From positions 1 to 64,000 of the forward strand of contig JASANC010005693.1 in assembly GCA_030248135.1 (NCBI GenBank): a stretch of 64,000 nt of DNA, in the 5' to 3' direction. The position numbers were made by a program, and so were the translations under genes. Positions 13,470-24,910 of the stretch are shown here, one piece after another. The notes beneath the pieces were generated by a model. The model was not told the origin of the DNA. It did not search any database and saw nothing but the letters and a program-made list of their open reading frames with translations. Each line of letters begins with the position of its first letter. Position 1 is the stretch's first letter. This DNA is from Theristus sp. LFF4_11 (lineage: Eukaryota > Nematoda > Chromadorea > Monhysterida > Xyalidae).

Positions 13470-16400
13470 TCAGAAATTATCGTCATCATCGGAGCTCTCC
13501 ATGTCCATGATGCGTCTCGTGCGTTTGTCGTCTGTCAAATGCTCGGAGCTGCAAGAGCAAATTACAAATACAGGTTTTGATGTTGTTTTAATTTCATCAA
13601 CTTTTTTTAGTTTTACTTTGTTGAAGCATAAAAAGATAAGAATTTACGTGTATATCATGTCATCCTCAGAATCGTTGGCGAGCAAACTTTCGCCAAGACC
13701 TTCGCGCATGAGCAAGTCTGAAAAAAAAATTCGAGCAACTTCGAGGTGTTTCCAAAGTACTTTTCTGGAAAGTATGGAATGGCCGAGTGCACGTGGCAGC
13801 ATTTTCAGGGTGCAAGGAGCGCGCGAAGAATGAAGAAAAGACGTTCAGAAATCCAATTGTGTGTCAAATTAGACGTGGCAAATTAGACCCAATTGATTCT
13901 TCGTGCCTACTCTGTTTACCGTTTCTCCCTTGCACAAATGATTGAAAATTATTTTGGCATTCTTGAAAAAGACAACTCCTAGTCTGCAACTGATCCCGCC
14001 TTGAACGACTACCTTATTTATTTTGCCATACTGTACAAATCATAAATGCACAAAACTAACCAGTCGCTTCCGAATTGGGTGAATAAACAACGGCCATCAA
14101 ATAGACGTACAGATTGAGCAATGCATAGCTACAAAAAAAATGAAAACTGAGTTTTTTATTTGTTTGATTTTTTAATTATTTTTTTTATAATATCAATGTG
14201 CGAAAACCTACTTTGCCATAAACTCGACCGAACTGCTATATACAGTGGTGAGTTCACCAACAAAATCGTCCTCCAACGTTGGCATGACGCCGAATTTGCT
14301 GACAGTCAACAGACACATCACCAAAATGACCACCACCATCAGACACGAGAAGAATTTCAAGCGGATATCTGATTAGGGTAATTTCGACAAATTATGGTCG
14401 AGATCTCTGAGACCATTTTTTGAAATCACACAATAATGAATTAAAAAAAAACTTACCAAAATACGGCAGATTGCGTACTTCGCCGTAGGCACGAATCATG
14501 AGAACAGTCAAGTAGACGAGATAAAGACAGCCGAGAATGTAGAAACAGCTTTTGAAAAACTGAAACCGATAAGATGTCAACAAAAAACAGTGAAAACATT
14601 CATCAACGAAACCAGTCTAATTTTGAGGCTACACTGCTTCCCCAATTTTCGATCAGTCCAAACGCACAGTAACCCCATGGGCATACCGCAAACTGTTGCG
14701 TCTCGAGCGCATTATGCCATGTTGGATTGGTGTATCCATTCAAGCGGTCCCACGTGACCATCACAGCTGCGACGAACCAAATCAAACCCATCAGCAACAT
14801 TTTCGGTACATAGAACGTTGAGAGATTTCGTTTTGTCTGAAATTTTGTTTTGTTTTTTGAAATTGATCCGAAATAAAGTTCAAAGCAGAAACAAGTGAAA
14901 ATATTTCCCTATCAAAAATGACTCACATCCCGAATCGCATGATAAAGGCACAGCCAGAAAAATAGAAGTGCCGTCAGAAAGGTCAATTGAAGCAATCCTT
15001 CTGTCACGGCCGGTAGCCAACCGTCGACCACAAAAATCATTGGAAACAGTGGATCTGAAGATTTGAAATAATTAGAATTCTAAGCAAGTTTTAAGCTATA
15101 GCCTGTTTGTTAATAAAACCAGCCAGCACACTCACTGTCATAGAAAAGCAAAAGCGGCAACAAAATACACGTCCATCGTTGCTCAACGGACCAGTAGCGG
15201 TTTGAATACGGTCGAAGAGACTGATAGAACCAGACCTGAAATGCTTGTACATTTTTTGAGAACTTGTTCTTTCGATTGAAAAGTATTTCTCAAAGCTAAC
15301 GACACATCCCACCAATTTGTTTTGCACTTACGGCAACGCAGAACGTGGAGACAACAAGCGCAAAACGGAACACCACTTCAAGTTTGCTGAACGCCGGATT
15401 GTAACTTTTGAACTGAAATTGAAACTGAACTGAAACTTTTAACTGATTGAACTGCTTTGTACAAAAGCAATTATTGAACAAAACCAATGCTGACGTACGT
15501 AAACGTCGAAGTCGTCGATTCCGAATCGGCGGACCACATCCAGTAGCCCGTTGAAACGGACATCCAGCTGGTACTGCTCATAGGCCAACGAGCTCAAGTG
15601 CGCCATTGTGATCGCGTCGCACGACTGTGCCCCAAAAAGCAACCAATCAGAAAAATCCACTCAAAAATGAAAAAAATCAAAAACGATTTTCTCAAATCTC
15701 AGCGGGATTTTCAAATGCGATTGCATGCTGTAATCAGCAGTCAGCACCGATCCGATTAAAATTTTTGCAAATTTCGTGACGACATCTGTTTACCGGACGA
15801 TTCGCTCCATTCAACGGTCTTAAAAAACCCTCACTAATCCACCGGTTTGATATTTTCAAGTTTCTGAAACCGGTGAGGAAGCCAGAAAAACTCAAAAAAC
15901 GAAGACTGAACAAACCGTCGTTTGGCATCGTAACGGATGCGTCCTGGAGACGTTCGCCACTAAGAGTCGTTTAACAGCGGCATCATCTGATTGAAGGCCG
16001 TACAAATCCAACAAGATTGAGAATCGGTCCGAGTAAATGGCGCCTGGCGAACTCGAGTGCAGTCGAGCGCGGACGATCACCCAGAGTTGCTGGCAGTAAA
16101 CCGACAGCGATGGCGTCCTCAGTGACATCGTGTCGCCAGTGAAACTGACGGGTGACGACGAGTTGGCCGCCAACTGGCGTAAGCTGCTCGTGTAGATCAC
16201 CGTCATTGGTGGACCTGTGTGTTTCGCCAATGGTTGAAAATTTTAAAAAGTCAATTCTTGCTTGGTTCGTTATCACCGCAGTCCATTAACGCGACTGATG
16301 GAAGTCAAACAAATCAAATCGGCTGCCAAAAATATTAAGTTTCCAAAATGATTCCAGATCTCTCAACCTGACTCACCCAAACAACAACCAAATAGAAAAT

Positions 16401-16656
16401 CTGAACCTTCCAAGTTCGCACCTGTCAATCCAATAACGAGCATCAGTGAGAACAACGCTGCAAAAACGAACGCAGTCACACTGAACTGTTGTTTGCTCAT
16501 CGTGTACAGCCGCATTTGGACGGACCTGCAAGAAGAACGAATTTGCGAAGCTTTTTTTAAAAATTCTATTAAACCAAGTTTTGTTCCATCTTCTTACGTT
16601 GAGAAGTCGATATCCGACAGAATACTGCTCTCGGGTTGTTGATGTTGTTTTGGCAT
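13470..16656 (-). CDS. TMEM181: TMEM181-like GOST-domain seven-pass membrane protein (complete)
   Basis: TMEM181 is a GOST-family membrane protein with an extracytoplasmic sandwich domain followed by seven membrane helices; its cellular role is poorly defined. Exons in transcript order: 16598-16656, 16422-16525, 15935-16214, 15794-15863, 15499-15624, 15332-15412, 15136-15235, 14927-15054, 14687-14836, 14457-14559, 14212-14368, 14061-14128, 13648-13717, 13470-13548; 1,575 nt, 524 aa. Diagnostic segments: MRLYTMSKQQF with the signal-anchor helix, QLWVIVRARL, SYNPAFSKLEVVFRF (TM1), WSVEQRWTCILLPLLLFYD, ALLFFWLCLYHAIR, VLMIRAYGEVRNLPYF, RLKFFSCLMVVVIL, EDDFVGEL, YALLNLYVYLMAVVYSPN, and the acidic tail NDSEDDMIYT and MESSDDDDNF. 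The exon 3/4 junction uses a weak donor (GTTACG) and is the least certain. Start is the first in-frame ATG; a longer N-terminus cannot be excluded. Confidence 0.94.
13773..14035. mobile_element. MITE-B (~263 bp) filling a TMEM181 intron
   Basis: Matches the nested copy at 40761-41039 along its length: TATGG.ATGGCCGA, CGTGGCAGC.TTTTTCAGGGTG, CTTGAAAAAGACAACTCCTA, GTGATCCCGCCTTGA-like, and the end ATTTTGCCATACTGTA. It occupies most of the 343-nt intron between exons 14061-14128 and 13648-13717. Confidence 0.85.
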
Positions 16657-17030
16657 TTTGTTTGTGAAAGCAGCAGTGGCAATATTGAATTGTTTTTGGG
16701 GTCAACAATGATCAAAGTGACATAGCAGTGCAGAATGAAAGGAAGAGCATGAACTTCCCGTCCTCCGGGCGAATTGTAAAAACACAACCGCTGGTCAGAC
16801 AATAAAACACAACGCGCCAACCATGCGGCACACATTTGACACTACTGTACAAAACTGCCAAATGGTTTTGTTTGTCCAGTTGTCAGGATCCAGTTATATG
16901 TGCTAACAAACTCCTTGCAATTCTAAAAACGTCTGAATTCCTGGTGTCCCGGAATAGAAATCACCAAAAAACAACCAGCTTTTTTTTAATTTAATCGACA
17001 TTTTTTATAATTTGAGCCTGTTTGACCAAC

Positions 17031-17164
17031 CTTTCACAACGATCATGTTGATACTCGGGAGCGATAAACTGTGACGTGGCACTGATCTTCACGTTCAACG
17101 TGTCGTCCATGACTTTGCGAAATTGAGCTTTCAAACTGGGCCCGTTTGCGAGAGCGTCCTCCAT
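17031..17164 (-). CDS. Candidate first coding exon, gene unassigned
   Basis: An ATG at 17164 opens a 44-codon frame of protein-like composition (starts MEDALANGPSLKAQF, contains KVMDDTLNV and FIAPEYQHD) ending at a good donor (GAAAG|GTTGGT, phase 2). It lies upstream of TMEM181 on the same strand. No phase-compatible acceptor was found before the TMEM181 start, so it may be an alternative TMEM181 5' exon or part of another gene. No family recognised. Confidence 0.4.
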
Positions 17165-17842
17165 GATTTTTTGTGGAAATGATAATCAGATTTTTTCCAA
17201 ATGTAAAACGTCGAATAAGGTTTCTTTTATCATTGTTGTTGAGTTTCGGATTTTTTTCGCAGCAACAAACCATTCATATGACAGAAATAGGCCGAACGAA
17301 TTTATTTCAGGATTTTAAGCCAACATTGCAGCTTTCAGGCATTTATCAGCCGCACAGAGACCAAGTGAGTCATGAGTTTCGCTATATACAGCTGCATGAT
17401 AAACACAGAGAGAGAGTGTCCTGAAGTCTGAAGCCGTCACATATCGATCGATAAAGTAACAGCGCTCATGCTGGTGCACTTTCACAACTGCAAAGAGCAA
17501 AAGCAGCATAGATGGAAGCATTGTGTTTGTTTATGACGTGTTAGCTCACTTTGATTGCTTGCCCAAAAAAACGATATTGCTCTGATAATACCTTTTTGGT
17601 TTTGAAACTTGAATCGGTAACAAAAGAAACAAACAAATAACAAAAACTTTGATTTTTTATTTCAAAGTTGAAACAGAACCAAGCAAAAAACGATGAACAA
17701 TTTTGATTTTACATAACGAACAAAAATACAGACAGCTTCTCGAATAATTTGTTTAAGGCAAAAAAATATTGTTGTTCAACAAAAAAAGTACGCAAAGCAG
17801 AAGAACTTTGTTGTCCAGTGACTGCAGTGTATCCACACATTG
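17165..17842. other. Spacer between LZTFL1 3' end and the next minus-strand gene
   Basis: AT-rich, with poly(A)/poly(T) tracts. No exon or shared repeat recognised. The reverse strand carries AATAAA-type signals after the LZTFL1 stop. Confidence 0.45.
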
Positions 17843-19415
17843 TCAATCATCATTTGCGCCATCTGCATTGGACTCGTATTTGCCGAGTTTCTGCCTCAAT
17901 TCTCGGATCTGTTTATTCTTGTTTGAGAGCATCGATTTCAAGTTTCGGTAGGCACCGGTCTGCGAGAACTTTTTCTCCAGCTCCTTCTCTTTCAGATCCA
18001 GCTGCTCCTTCACTATTAACAGCCGTTGGTGAGCGCTCATCAGTTCCGCTTCCAGCTTTTCCTGAAAATGAAAAAGTCAGAGTTTGTCTTATATGCCAGA
18101 GTTTGTTCAGTGCAGCACACCACAAATGTCAACCGCAAAGAGTGCGCCAAATACCAAAGCCACAGCAAAGAATGCCTGATTTCAGCAATTTTGCCTTGCC
18201 TGCTCATGGTGTCTTACACGTCTCTGGTATTATGCCGCGCACTGCAGAATAAAACTGAACTGAACTGAACGTACCTGTCCCGCAGTTTTCTCGGTGTGCG
18301 TCTGCTGCAGCTGCGTTCGCAGCTGGTTCAACTGCTGCTGCAGCGCGTTCAGCTCGTCGCTGCTGACAGTCGCGTGCGCCCCGTTGCTGCCAGTCTGGTC
18401 AGCCGTCTTCTGCAGCTCCTGCAAGCGCTCCGACAGCGACTGTTTCTGGCTGACCGTTTCGGTGACGGCACGCTCACTGAGCGTCAACTGGTCGCGCATC
18501 GCATCGTTCTCCTTTCGCAGCCGTTGAATTTCCGACTCGAACAGTGGCGCCGCGCCGTCGGTGTGATTGATTGGCGCCAGCTGACGCAGTACGGACGTCA
18601 CCGTCGGCTTTGCCGCCAGCTGTTTCGCCTCGTTGAACTGGTCCTCTTCGAATTGTTGAACGGCGTCCAAAAGTTCGCGATTCTCCAGCTCTGACAGGTT
18701 CACCGCCAGCTTCAAGTGGTACTGTTCCGCCTGGCCGCACACCTGCCGCAGCAGCAGCATGCCGGTGTGCGCCGCGTTGATCAGTTCACTTTCGGCCTCC
18801 GCCTCGACGGCGACCAGCAGCGCGTCAAGCAGATCGCACACTTCGTCGTGCGTGTACCTGAAATGTAAATATCAGCTCTGACAACTGAATCCAATTGGGG
18901 GCTATAGTTTTTTCAGACAACCAGCCATCACACGCAGTAAATGCCTTTGCATCTGCCCTGCAAACTGCATTTTTAAAGATTCAGTGCAGTTTTTTAAATG
19001 CAGTGAAAAATGCATTGCAGTCAGGTTTTGCAGTGCAGAGTGCAACAAAAACAATTCTGCGTGTCCGATACGCAAAAACTGGAACGTGAAAACGCGCCAG
19101 TCAGCAAGCTGGCAGCAAACAACTGCAATTTGGACTTCACTTCACACTACAGCTGAAATTCAGACACTCGCACCAAACTTCGACTTCGAACTTTGTTTTT
19201 ATTTTTAAACTATTTCATTTGACTCCAATTTCAGTGGACTCCGGATGAAAACAAAACAGCGCTCGGACGAACGTGGTGTCGTTCAGTCGACTGCGCCGTG
19301 TCTCCTTGAAGCAGGCGTCCACAGAGCGCAGTCGCTGTGCCCGTTGGAAGCGACTGAATCGCAGGAACTGCACCAGTTGCTCCTGGTGATGCTCGTTCAG
19401 GCCAAGATCGCCCAT
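17843..19415 (-). CDS. LZTFL1: LZTFL1, leucine-zipper BBSome regulator (complete)
   Basis: LZTFL1 (BBS17) is a coiled-coil protein that binds the BBSome and controls ciliary entry and export of membrane cargo. Exons: about 19258-19415, 18275-18857, 17843-18061; 960 nt, about 319 aa (human 299). Landmarks: LGLNEHHQEQLVQFLRFSR at the N-terminus, RLRSVDACFKETRRSRLND, YTHDEVCDLLDALL, ESELINAAHTGMLLLRQVC, VNLSELENRELLDAV, a long heptad-rich coiled coil, and the terminal KELEKKFSQTGAYRNLKSML and QKLGKYES. The first donor is ambiguous: a VRAL insertion (end 19258) keeps phase, whereas stopping after TTF (end 19269) would match the family better but break phase. The intron-2 donor is abutted by a short repeat shared with TRPM. 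Confidence 0.96.
18185..18270 (-). repeat. Short donor-adjacent repeat (family D), LZTFL1 intron 2
   Basis: On the gene strand the intron starts GTAC and then reads GTTCAGTTCAGTTCAGTTTT, ATTCTGCAGTGCGCGGCATA, ATACCAGAGACGTGTAAGA. A near-identical ~70-bp copy begins four bases after another donor, in TRPM (36447-36512). Confidence 0.8.
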
Positions 19416-20370
19416 GTTTTATTATTATTTTTTGTTTTTTATTGTTTTTGAAATTCATCAAAAACTCAAACGCGGCCGCTTTATTTGTTAACAAACACGT
19501 TCTTGATATAAAACAGGGTGTATCTGCAGCTTGCATCAATGTGTTGTCATGACGACCACCACGGACGAGGAAAGCTGAACGTAAGCTTCAGCTTGTGCGT
19601 GTGGTTCGGTTCAACTTTGCAGTGTTCACGTTATTGGTCGCAAACCGCTCACAATGAATGTGCATTCACCAGCACGATACAAATCTACAAAAGAACATTT
19701 TCACAATACACCCTTTTTCAGTCAAACTCGTATATCTGTGCTTTGCTGAACTCAAAATGGTGTTTGAAAATAAACGCAATTTGTTTGCCTCAGAACGCAT
19801 ATGTTGCAAGGTGTGATTGACAAGTGTGAAAATTATTGTTGCGTTCGTAAAGTTTTTACAACAGCTTTGGTACAGTAGTGCACATATACCAACCACAAAA
19901 GTGTTTGTTTCGATCATAAATGAATTTCTTCAGTTCCCCTAAAACATCAAAAATCGTACCAAGTTTCCTGTGAGCTTTTGGCTCTCTATGAACGCGTGTC
20001 ACAGTTGCCCCAATAAATTATGACAAGCTGTTTACTCTTCCGCTTCGTCAGAGAGAATCTTCAGTGCCAGGATTACTTCAAACTATTGCACCTCGGCAAT
20101 TATGATGCTTTTTGGTGTGCAAAAACCATAAAAAGGTAAATAGTGCGGCTGAAATATGTGAGGAAGACAGAAACGTCTTATTAGCTTCACCAAGACTGCG
20201 GCTTCAGTGTAATCATTCAAAACTTATGTAACCCCATTGGCACGCGCAAAACATCCTTCCTCCTTCCCCCATTTTTACGTGTCGTTTGTCGTTGCAGCGT
20301 GCGTCTTTTGAAAAACCAAAGCAAAGAATACCAAATGTGAGCCATAAGTGGGCCAAAGTGTGCATCATCA
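19416..20370. other. Divergent intergenic region, LZTFL1 / nAChR
   Basis: About 1 kb between two genes transcribed apart. No exon was recognised. AT-rich; probably contains both promoters, but no specific site can be named. Confidence 0.4.
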
Positions 20371-20496
20371 ATGGCCGTATTTGAAGAGTTCAATCGAGCG
20401 GAGAAGAATCGCAAGCTTCTTTTGCTGCGGGATCAGGCAAAACACGCTTTTGCGGAGAATAATATTCCAGATGCAATAGTTTTGCTGCAAACGTAA
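20371..20496 (+). other. Short ORF/possible exon, 41 codons
   Basis: ATG at 20371 begins MAVFEEFNRAEKNRKLLLLR and continues with helical QAKHAFAENNIPDAIVLLQ to TAA at 20494, with a possible donor (AAAC|GTAATA) just before the stop. It resembles half of a TPR-like hairpin. It ends 45 bp before the nAChR initiator, so it may be an upstream ORF or an orphan exon. No family assigned. Confidence 0.3.
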
Positions 20497-20540
20497 TAAA
20501 GCAATACGTTTTTGTTCTTATTGGCTTTTTTGATCGCATA

Positions 20541-23500
20541 ATGAACGTTGTGGTGATGATCATTCTGGTCAGCGGTTGTGCAGGTGATTTAAAAAATAGC
20601 ATTTTTTGATTGAAAATTAAAATAGCATAAGCATACGGTAATTATGATTCCACGTGTCTAATAAAAAAACTGAATTTGAAATTGTAACCAATCATCTGTC
20701 TGCCCGCTGCAAGTGTCTTTTTGCCCAACTTCTTTCCCATTCGCTCATTGCGCAGGCGTGACACAGTGCAACCCGGACGCTCGACGCCTGTACGACCACT
20801 TGTTCCTCGGCTACAACAATTTGATTCGACCGGCTGAAAATGTCACCGACAAAGTGACTGTTCGTTTCAAACTGAGAATGTCGCAGTTGATTGATGTTGT
20901 GAGTTGACTGATAGAACAAAAGTCTCGAATTTTCGGTGAGAAACAATTAAACAAACTTATTCGATGGAGGCGCTGGTGTCCGTCTGAGAACGCCAACTCA
21001 ACAAATTTGTTGAGCTTCCAACAGTAACAAGACACAACTGTGAAAATACCAATTTTGCACAGTAATTTGTTGACAGTTTTTCAGTTCTCAAAAAACAGTG
21101 GTTAGATAGTGCGTGCCAGCACTGGTTGAGCGTCAAGTTGAGGCCACGTGTTGAACGCAGAAACAATACAGTTTTGATGACAGCCGAAAAAATTGTTTTT
21201 TGTCGAAATGCAGGTGGAAAAAAGCCAGATCATCACAACGATGCTTTGGCTGCGACAGGAGTGGTTCGACTACAATTTGCAATGGGACCCAGCGAAATTC
21301 GGAGGAGTGCGGCACCTACATGTGCCCGCTAACCATGTTTGGACGCCAGACGTTGTCTTGTACAACAAGTGAGACATCTCGGCAACTGTTAGTTAAGGCT
21401 GCTTTGAATCTCGGCTAATTTTTAAGACAACCTTTATAGCGCCGACGGGAACTACGAAGTTCAGATCATCAACAAAGCGACTGTGTATTACAACGGCACT
21501 GTGTCGTGGGAGCCGCCAGGTTTGTTCAACAGGTAAAAATGAGCAGAGACAAACTTACTACTTTGAAAATAAGTATTTTTGGACTAAAATACTCTGAATC
21601 ACACGACGAATTCTCACATGACATCGGCAACTAACCATAAATTTATACTGAACAAATCACACTGAACAAAATCGTGTAGCACGCTAGTTCAATATTTTGT
21701 TTAGTAGACTCTCTCCGTAGGTAACAAAAAAATGAAGGTAGAAACTTTCGTAACACAGCTCAGACACAGCTGATAATATTTCTCCTGATCGTTTTTTTTG
21801 CCACGAAACGCAGCATGTGTCAAATCGAGGTGCGTTGGTTTCCATTTGATGAGCAACACTGTGAGCTGAAGTTTGGGTCTTGGACGTACGACGGTGACGA
21901 AGTTGATCTGGTGCACTACGACATCCACGAGGAGAAGATATACGAGACGGAGCAGGGCAAGATCGTGGGACGCATCCAGAAAGGCATCGATCTCTCGGAG
22001 GTGACGCCGTCCGCCGAGTGGGACATCATGGCCGTGCCCTCGGAGAGTCCGTGAACCACACAGTTTTCATTGTTTCTGGGCGAACTTTGCAATTGTGCTG
22101 CTTGGCTAAATATGATAAGATCAATACCACAACGCAGACTGTTGTTTTTTGAAGTTTCCGTGCCACTGCGAGTTTTTCTTGAAGTCTTTTGCAAACACCG
22201 ATAGAAAACGGGGCAACTGATGGTGCTACTAAAGTGGCTCCTAAAACGCTTTGTACTCCCAAAATCTAATGTTGACCTTCCCACTGTCAAATCGGCTGCT
22301 GTTTCATCGTGCAACTTTCCAGGACACGTTGAACGTTTCGACTGCTGTCCAGCGCCCTACATTGACATCACGTTCACGATCACGATTCGTCGCAAGACGC
22401 TGTTCTACACGATCAATCTGATTGTGCCAAGTGTGGCCATTTCGTTTCTGACAGTTCTCGTCTTTTATCTGCCGAGCGATAGCGGTGAAAAGGTTGGTAT
22501 TTTCAAAACAACTTCTGATAAAAAAGATGGATATTTCCAGTCAGAGCTGGCTGGCCAATCAGATATAAAATCGACAAATCACATGGTCTAGCCACAAATC
22601 ACATGGTCTACCCACAAATCACATGGGTCTACCTTAATGCAGGTGATGCTGAGCATCAGTATTCTGATCAGTTTGACCGTGTTTTTCCTGCTGCTCGTCG
22701 AGATCATTCCGTCAACCAGCCTGGACACACCCCTAATCGGCATGTATCTGCTGTTCACGATGGTGATCGTGTGCAGTTCGGTCGCAGTCACCGTGGTCGG
22801 TTGAGCAACGTTTTGGCTGTTCATCTTCATTTTGAAACACTGAACATTTATGAACAAATTTATTGTCCAGTAAAACGTTCCAATTCTTATCCTCGGTGAC
22901 TTTGCAAGATGCAAGGAATTTTTAAAAAGCTCGGGATCCAAACGTGCTGTTGCAGTGTCTTTTTTGTAATTTCGTGCCTTACTCGACAAAAAATACTGAC
23001 TCCAGCACAACTTTAGCTCAAATATGACATCCCGATTGACTCAAAACCGCAACAAAACAAGCTGCTGTTCCAAAATGCGTTCACCGTTTCCTATCCTTGC
23101 CCATTCACTCAGATCACCTTGAACGTGCACTACCGGTCGCCAACGACGAATCGAATGCGCGCCTGGGAGCGAAAAGTGTTCCTCGAATGGATACCGGGCC
23201 CGTTGTGCATCAAACGGCCGTGCGATGAAGAGGACAGGTCAGTGCAAAAGGGATTGCTGATTGTGGAAGACAACGGGGCTGCCGGCTTGTTGCTGAGTTC
23301 ATTGAGTAGTGGCTGGTTTGGGCACGGGTTCGTGAGCCGCACCGAGCCTGATATCAGATTTGGAACATCCATCACAGCGAATGCGCGCCATCCCATCTTG
23401 GCGTGTCGACACAAGCAAAAACTACAACCGGAACGCTTGTGCAAAAAAGCCGACACACTCATAAATTTCTATGCTGATTGGGTCGCGTCTTACACATTTT

Positions 23501-24279
23501 GGTGAGCTTCCACCACTGGGATCAGACACACGCACAATAGCGACTGGTGACAATTGCCGTCTGCAGCGTCCAAGTGGCGTCCGTTGGTCGCCAGCAAAGC
23601 GTCAGCTCCACAGCGTTCGTGGAGCTGCTGAAGAAGCGCAGCATGAGTTTCGCGTTCCCGGAGACCGACTCGCACAGTGCAGTGCGCGACCTGCTCGACC
23701 GTCGCGAGGCGCATCTGTCCGACAACCCGCTGCAGGCCGCTGTCGACGGGGTCGCATTTCTCGCCGATCATTTCCGCCAGCAGACGGAGGATGACAAGGT
23801 GGCGAAACGCGTTTCTCTGTGCAGTGTTTCTTTAAAGCTGTCACCTTTTTAGAAAAATGCATCGCCCGCAACAGAAGAAAGAACGGGCCCAGGTTAGAAA
23901 AAGACATACTGTGCCTCAAATTGGTTTTTTTTGATTCCATCAGCAAACCCAATTCCTGTTTATTCCACTTCAGTTCAAAGTTGCGCGGGCTCTGTAATTT
24001 GCCGAAAAGTGACAGGTTTAAAGAATAATGCTGTAGTTTACAGACGAACTGGCAATCGGGGCGGGGGGGGGGGGGGTAATCAAGTGATTTGCTGGTTTTG
24101 AATTCAATGACTGCCATTTTCTGCAGGTCAAGGAAGACTGGCAGTACATGGCGCAAGTGCTCGACCGCATGTTTTTCTGGTTATTCTCAATGACCTGCTT
24201 CACAGGCACCTGCCTGATCATACTCAGAGCGCCCGCGTTTCGGGATTTCCGGGAACCGATCGTGCCTGAAAATCATTGA
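20541..24279 (+). CDS. Nicotinic acetylcholine receptor alpha-type subunit
   Basis: Ligand-gated cation channel subunit of the Cys-loop family. Exons: 20541-20583, 20756-20898, 21214-21368, 21440-21532, 21814-22046, 22323-22492, 22643-22795, 23113-23237, 23567-23798, 24127-24279; 1,500 nt, 499 aa, all in phase. A 14-residue hydrophobic start is the signal peptide. The extracellular domain has [15 protein letters not shown], loop [12 protein letters not shown], the Cys-loop C-x13-C ([16 protein letters not shown]), loop [10 protein letters not shown], and loop C with vicinal Cys (FDCCPAPY), which marks an alpha-type subunit. M1 is in exon 22323. M2 follows GEK with E at -1', typical of cation channels, but 2' is Met and 9' is Ile. 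M3 ends before [21 protein letters not shown]4 lies in the last exon ([19 protein letters not shown]), with AATAAA about 35 bp after the stop. Donors at 22046 (GTCCGT) and 22795 (GTCGGT) are weak and were fixed by phase. Confidence 0.95.
21533..21813. other. nAChR intron 4
   Basis: Non-coding AT-rich intron between the loop-E-region exon and the Cys-loop exon. No repeat recognised. Confidence 0.5.
22573..22632 (+). repeat. Three tandem 20-bp units in nAChR intron 6
   Basis: AAATCACATGGTCTAGCCAC is followed by the same unit with one or two changes, and then a third, partial one. The array ends about 10 nt before the acceptor of the M2-M3 exon. Confidence 0.8.
23238..23566. other. nAChR intron 8
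   Basis: An open frame runs on through the start of this intron, but the donor CAG|GTCAGT and the acceptor CTGCAG at 23566 give a clean phase join. No repeat was recognised. Confidence 0.5.
23836..24012. mobile_element. MITE-E copy in the last nAChR intron
   Basis: Imperfect inverted ends: CTGTCACCTTTTTAGAAAAA on the left, GGCTCTGTAATTTGCCGAAA then AGTGACAG on the right. A similar palindromic element lies at 39786-39965. It ends next to the start of the 24018 duplication. Confidence 0.55.
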
Positions 24280-24464
24280 TATTTCGTTTCTATTTTGTTT
24301 TTGTTTCGTGATCTCAATAAACTTGTTGTCGGTGTGGAATTGACAATAACGTTTGTCTTGCGAATAAAAAAAATTCGAGACCGTTGTTGCAGCATTTGCG
24401 AACTGAAAGTGAAAAATGTGAAATGGTCACTCAAAAAAGCAAAAAGTCACGCATTTCCTAAAAA
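24018..24464 (+). repeat. Tandem duplication, copy 1 (nAChR last exon and 3' end)
   Basis: About 447 bp comprising the end of the last intron with a poly-G run, the complete M4/stop exon, the poly(A) signal and about 180 bp downstream. It is followed immediately by a nearly identical copy; both junctions share a TTAAAGAATAATG-type sequence. Confidence 0.95.
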
Positions 24465-24910
24465 CTTAAAGAATAATGCTGTAGTTTACAGACGAACTGG
24501 CAATCGGGGCGGGGGGGGGGCAATCAAGTGATTTGCTGGTTTTGAATTCAATGACTGCCATTTTCTGCAGGTCAAGGAAGACTGGCAGTACATGGCGCAA
24601 GTGCTCGACCGCATGTTTTTCTGGTTATTCTCAATGACCTGCTTCACGGGCACCTGCCTGATCATACTCAGAGCGCCCGCGTTTCGGGATTTCCGGGAAC
24701 CGATCGTGCCTGAAAATCATTGATATTTCGTTTCTATTTTGTTTTTGTTTCGTGATCTCAATAAACTTGTTGTCGGTGTGGAATTGACAATAACGTTTGT
24801 CTTGCGAATAAAAAAAATTCGAGACCGTTGTTGCAGCATTTGCGAACTGAAAGTGAAAAATGTGAAATGGTCACTCAAAAAAGCAAAAAGTCACGCATTT
24901 CCTGAAAACT
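24465..24910 (+). repeat. Tandem duplication, copy 2
   Basis: Differs from copy 1 by the poly-G length and about three to four single bases. Its duplicated exon at 24571-24723 keeps the acceptor TTTTCTGCAG, the open frame and the stop, so it could act as an alternative terminal exon with an identical protein outcome. Confidence 0.95.
24571..24723 (+). CDS. Duplicate nAChR terminal (M4) exon
   Basis: Second copy of exon 24127-24279: [16 protein letters not shown] through IVPENH and stop. The only change seen is a silent A-to-G in the FTGT codons. It is intact, with its own acceptor and AATAAA signal. It cannot follow copy 1 in one mRNA because copy 1 ends the frame; skipping copy 1 gives the same protein with a different 3' UTR position. 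Confidence 0.85.
   Translation, partial: VKEDWQYMAQVLDRMFFWLFSMTCFTGTCLIILRAPAFRDFREPIVPENH

Noticed and set aside
16569..16835. Minus-strand open frame overlapping TMEM181 exon 1
   Set aside because: The protein-like N-terminus (SDIDFSTSVQMRLYT) needs a different frame and a splice at 16597; this frame has no support.
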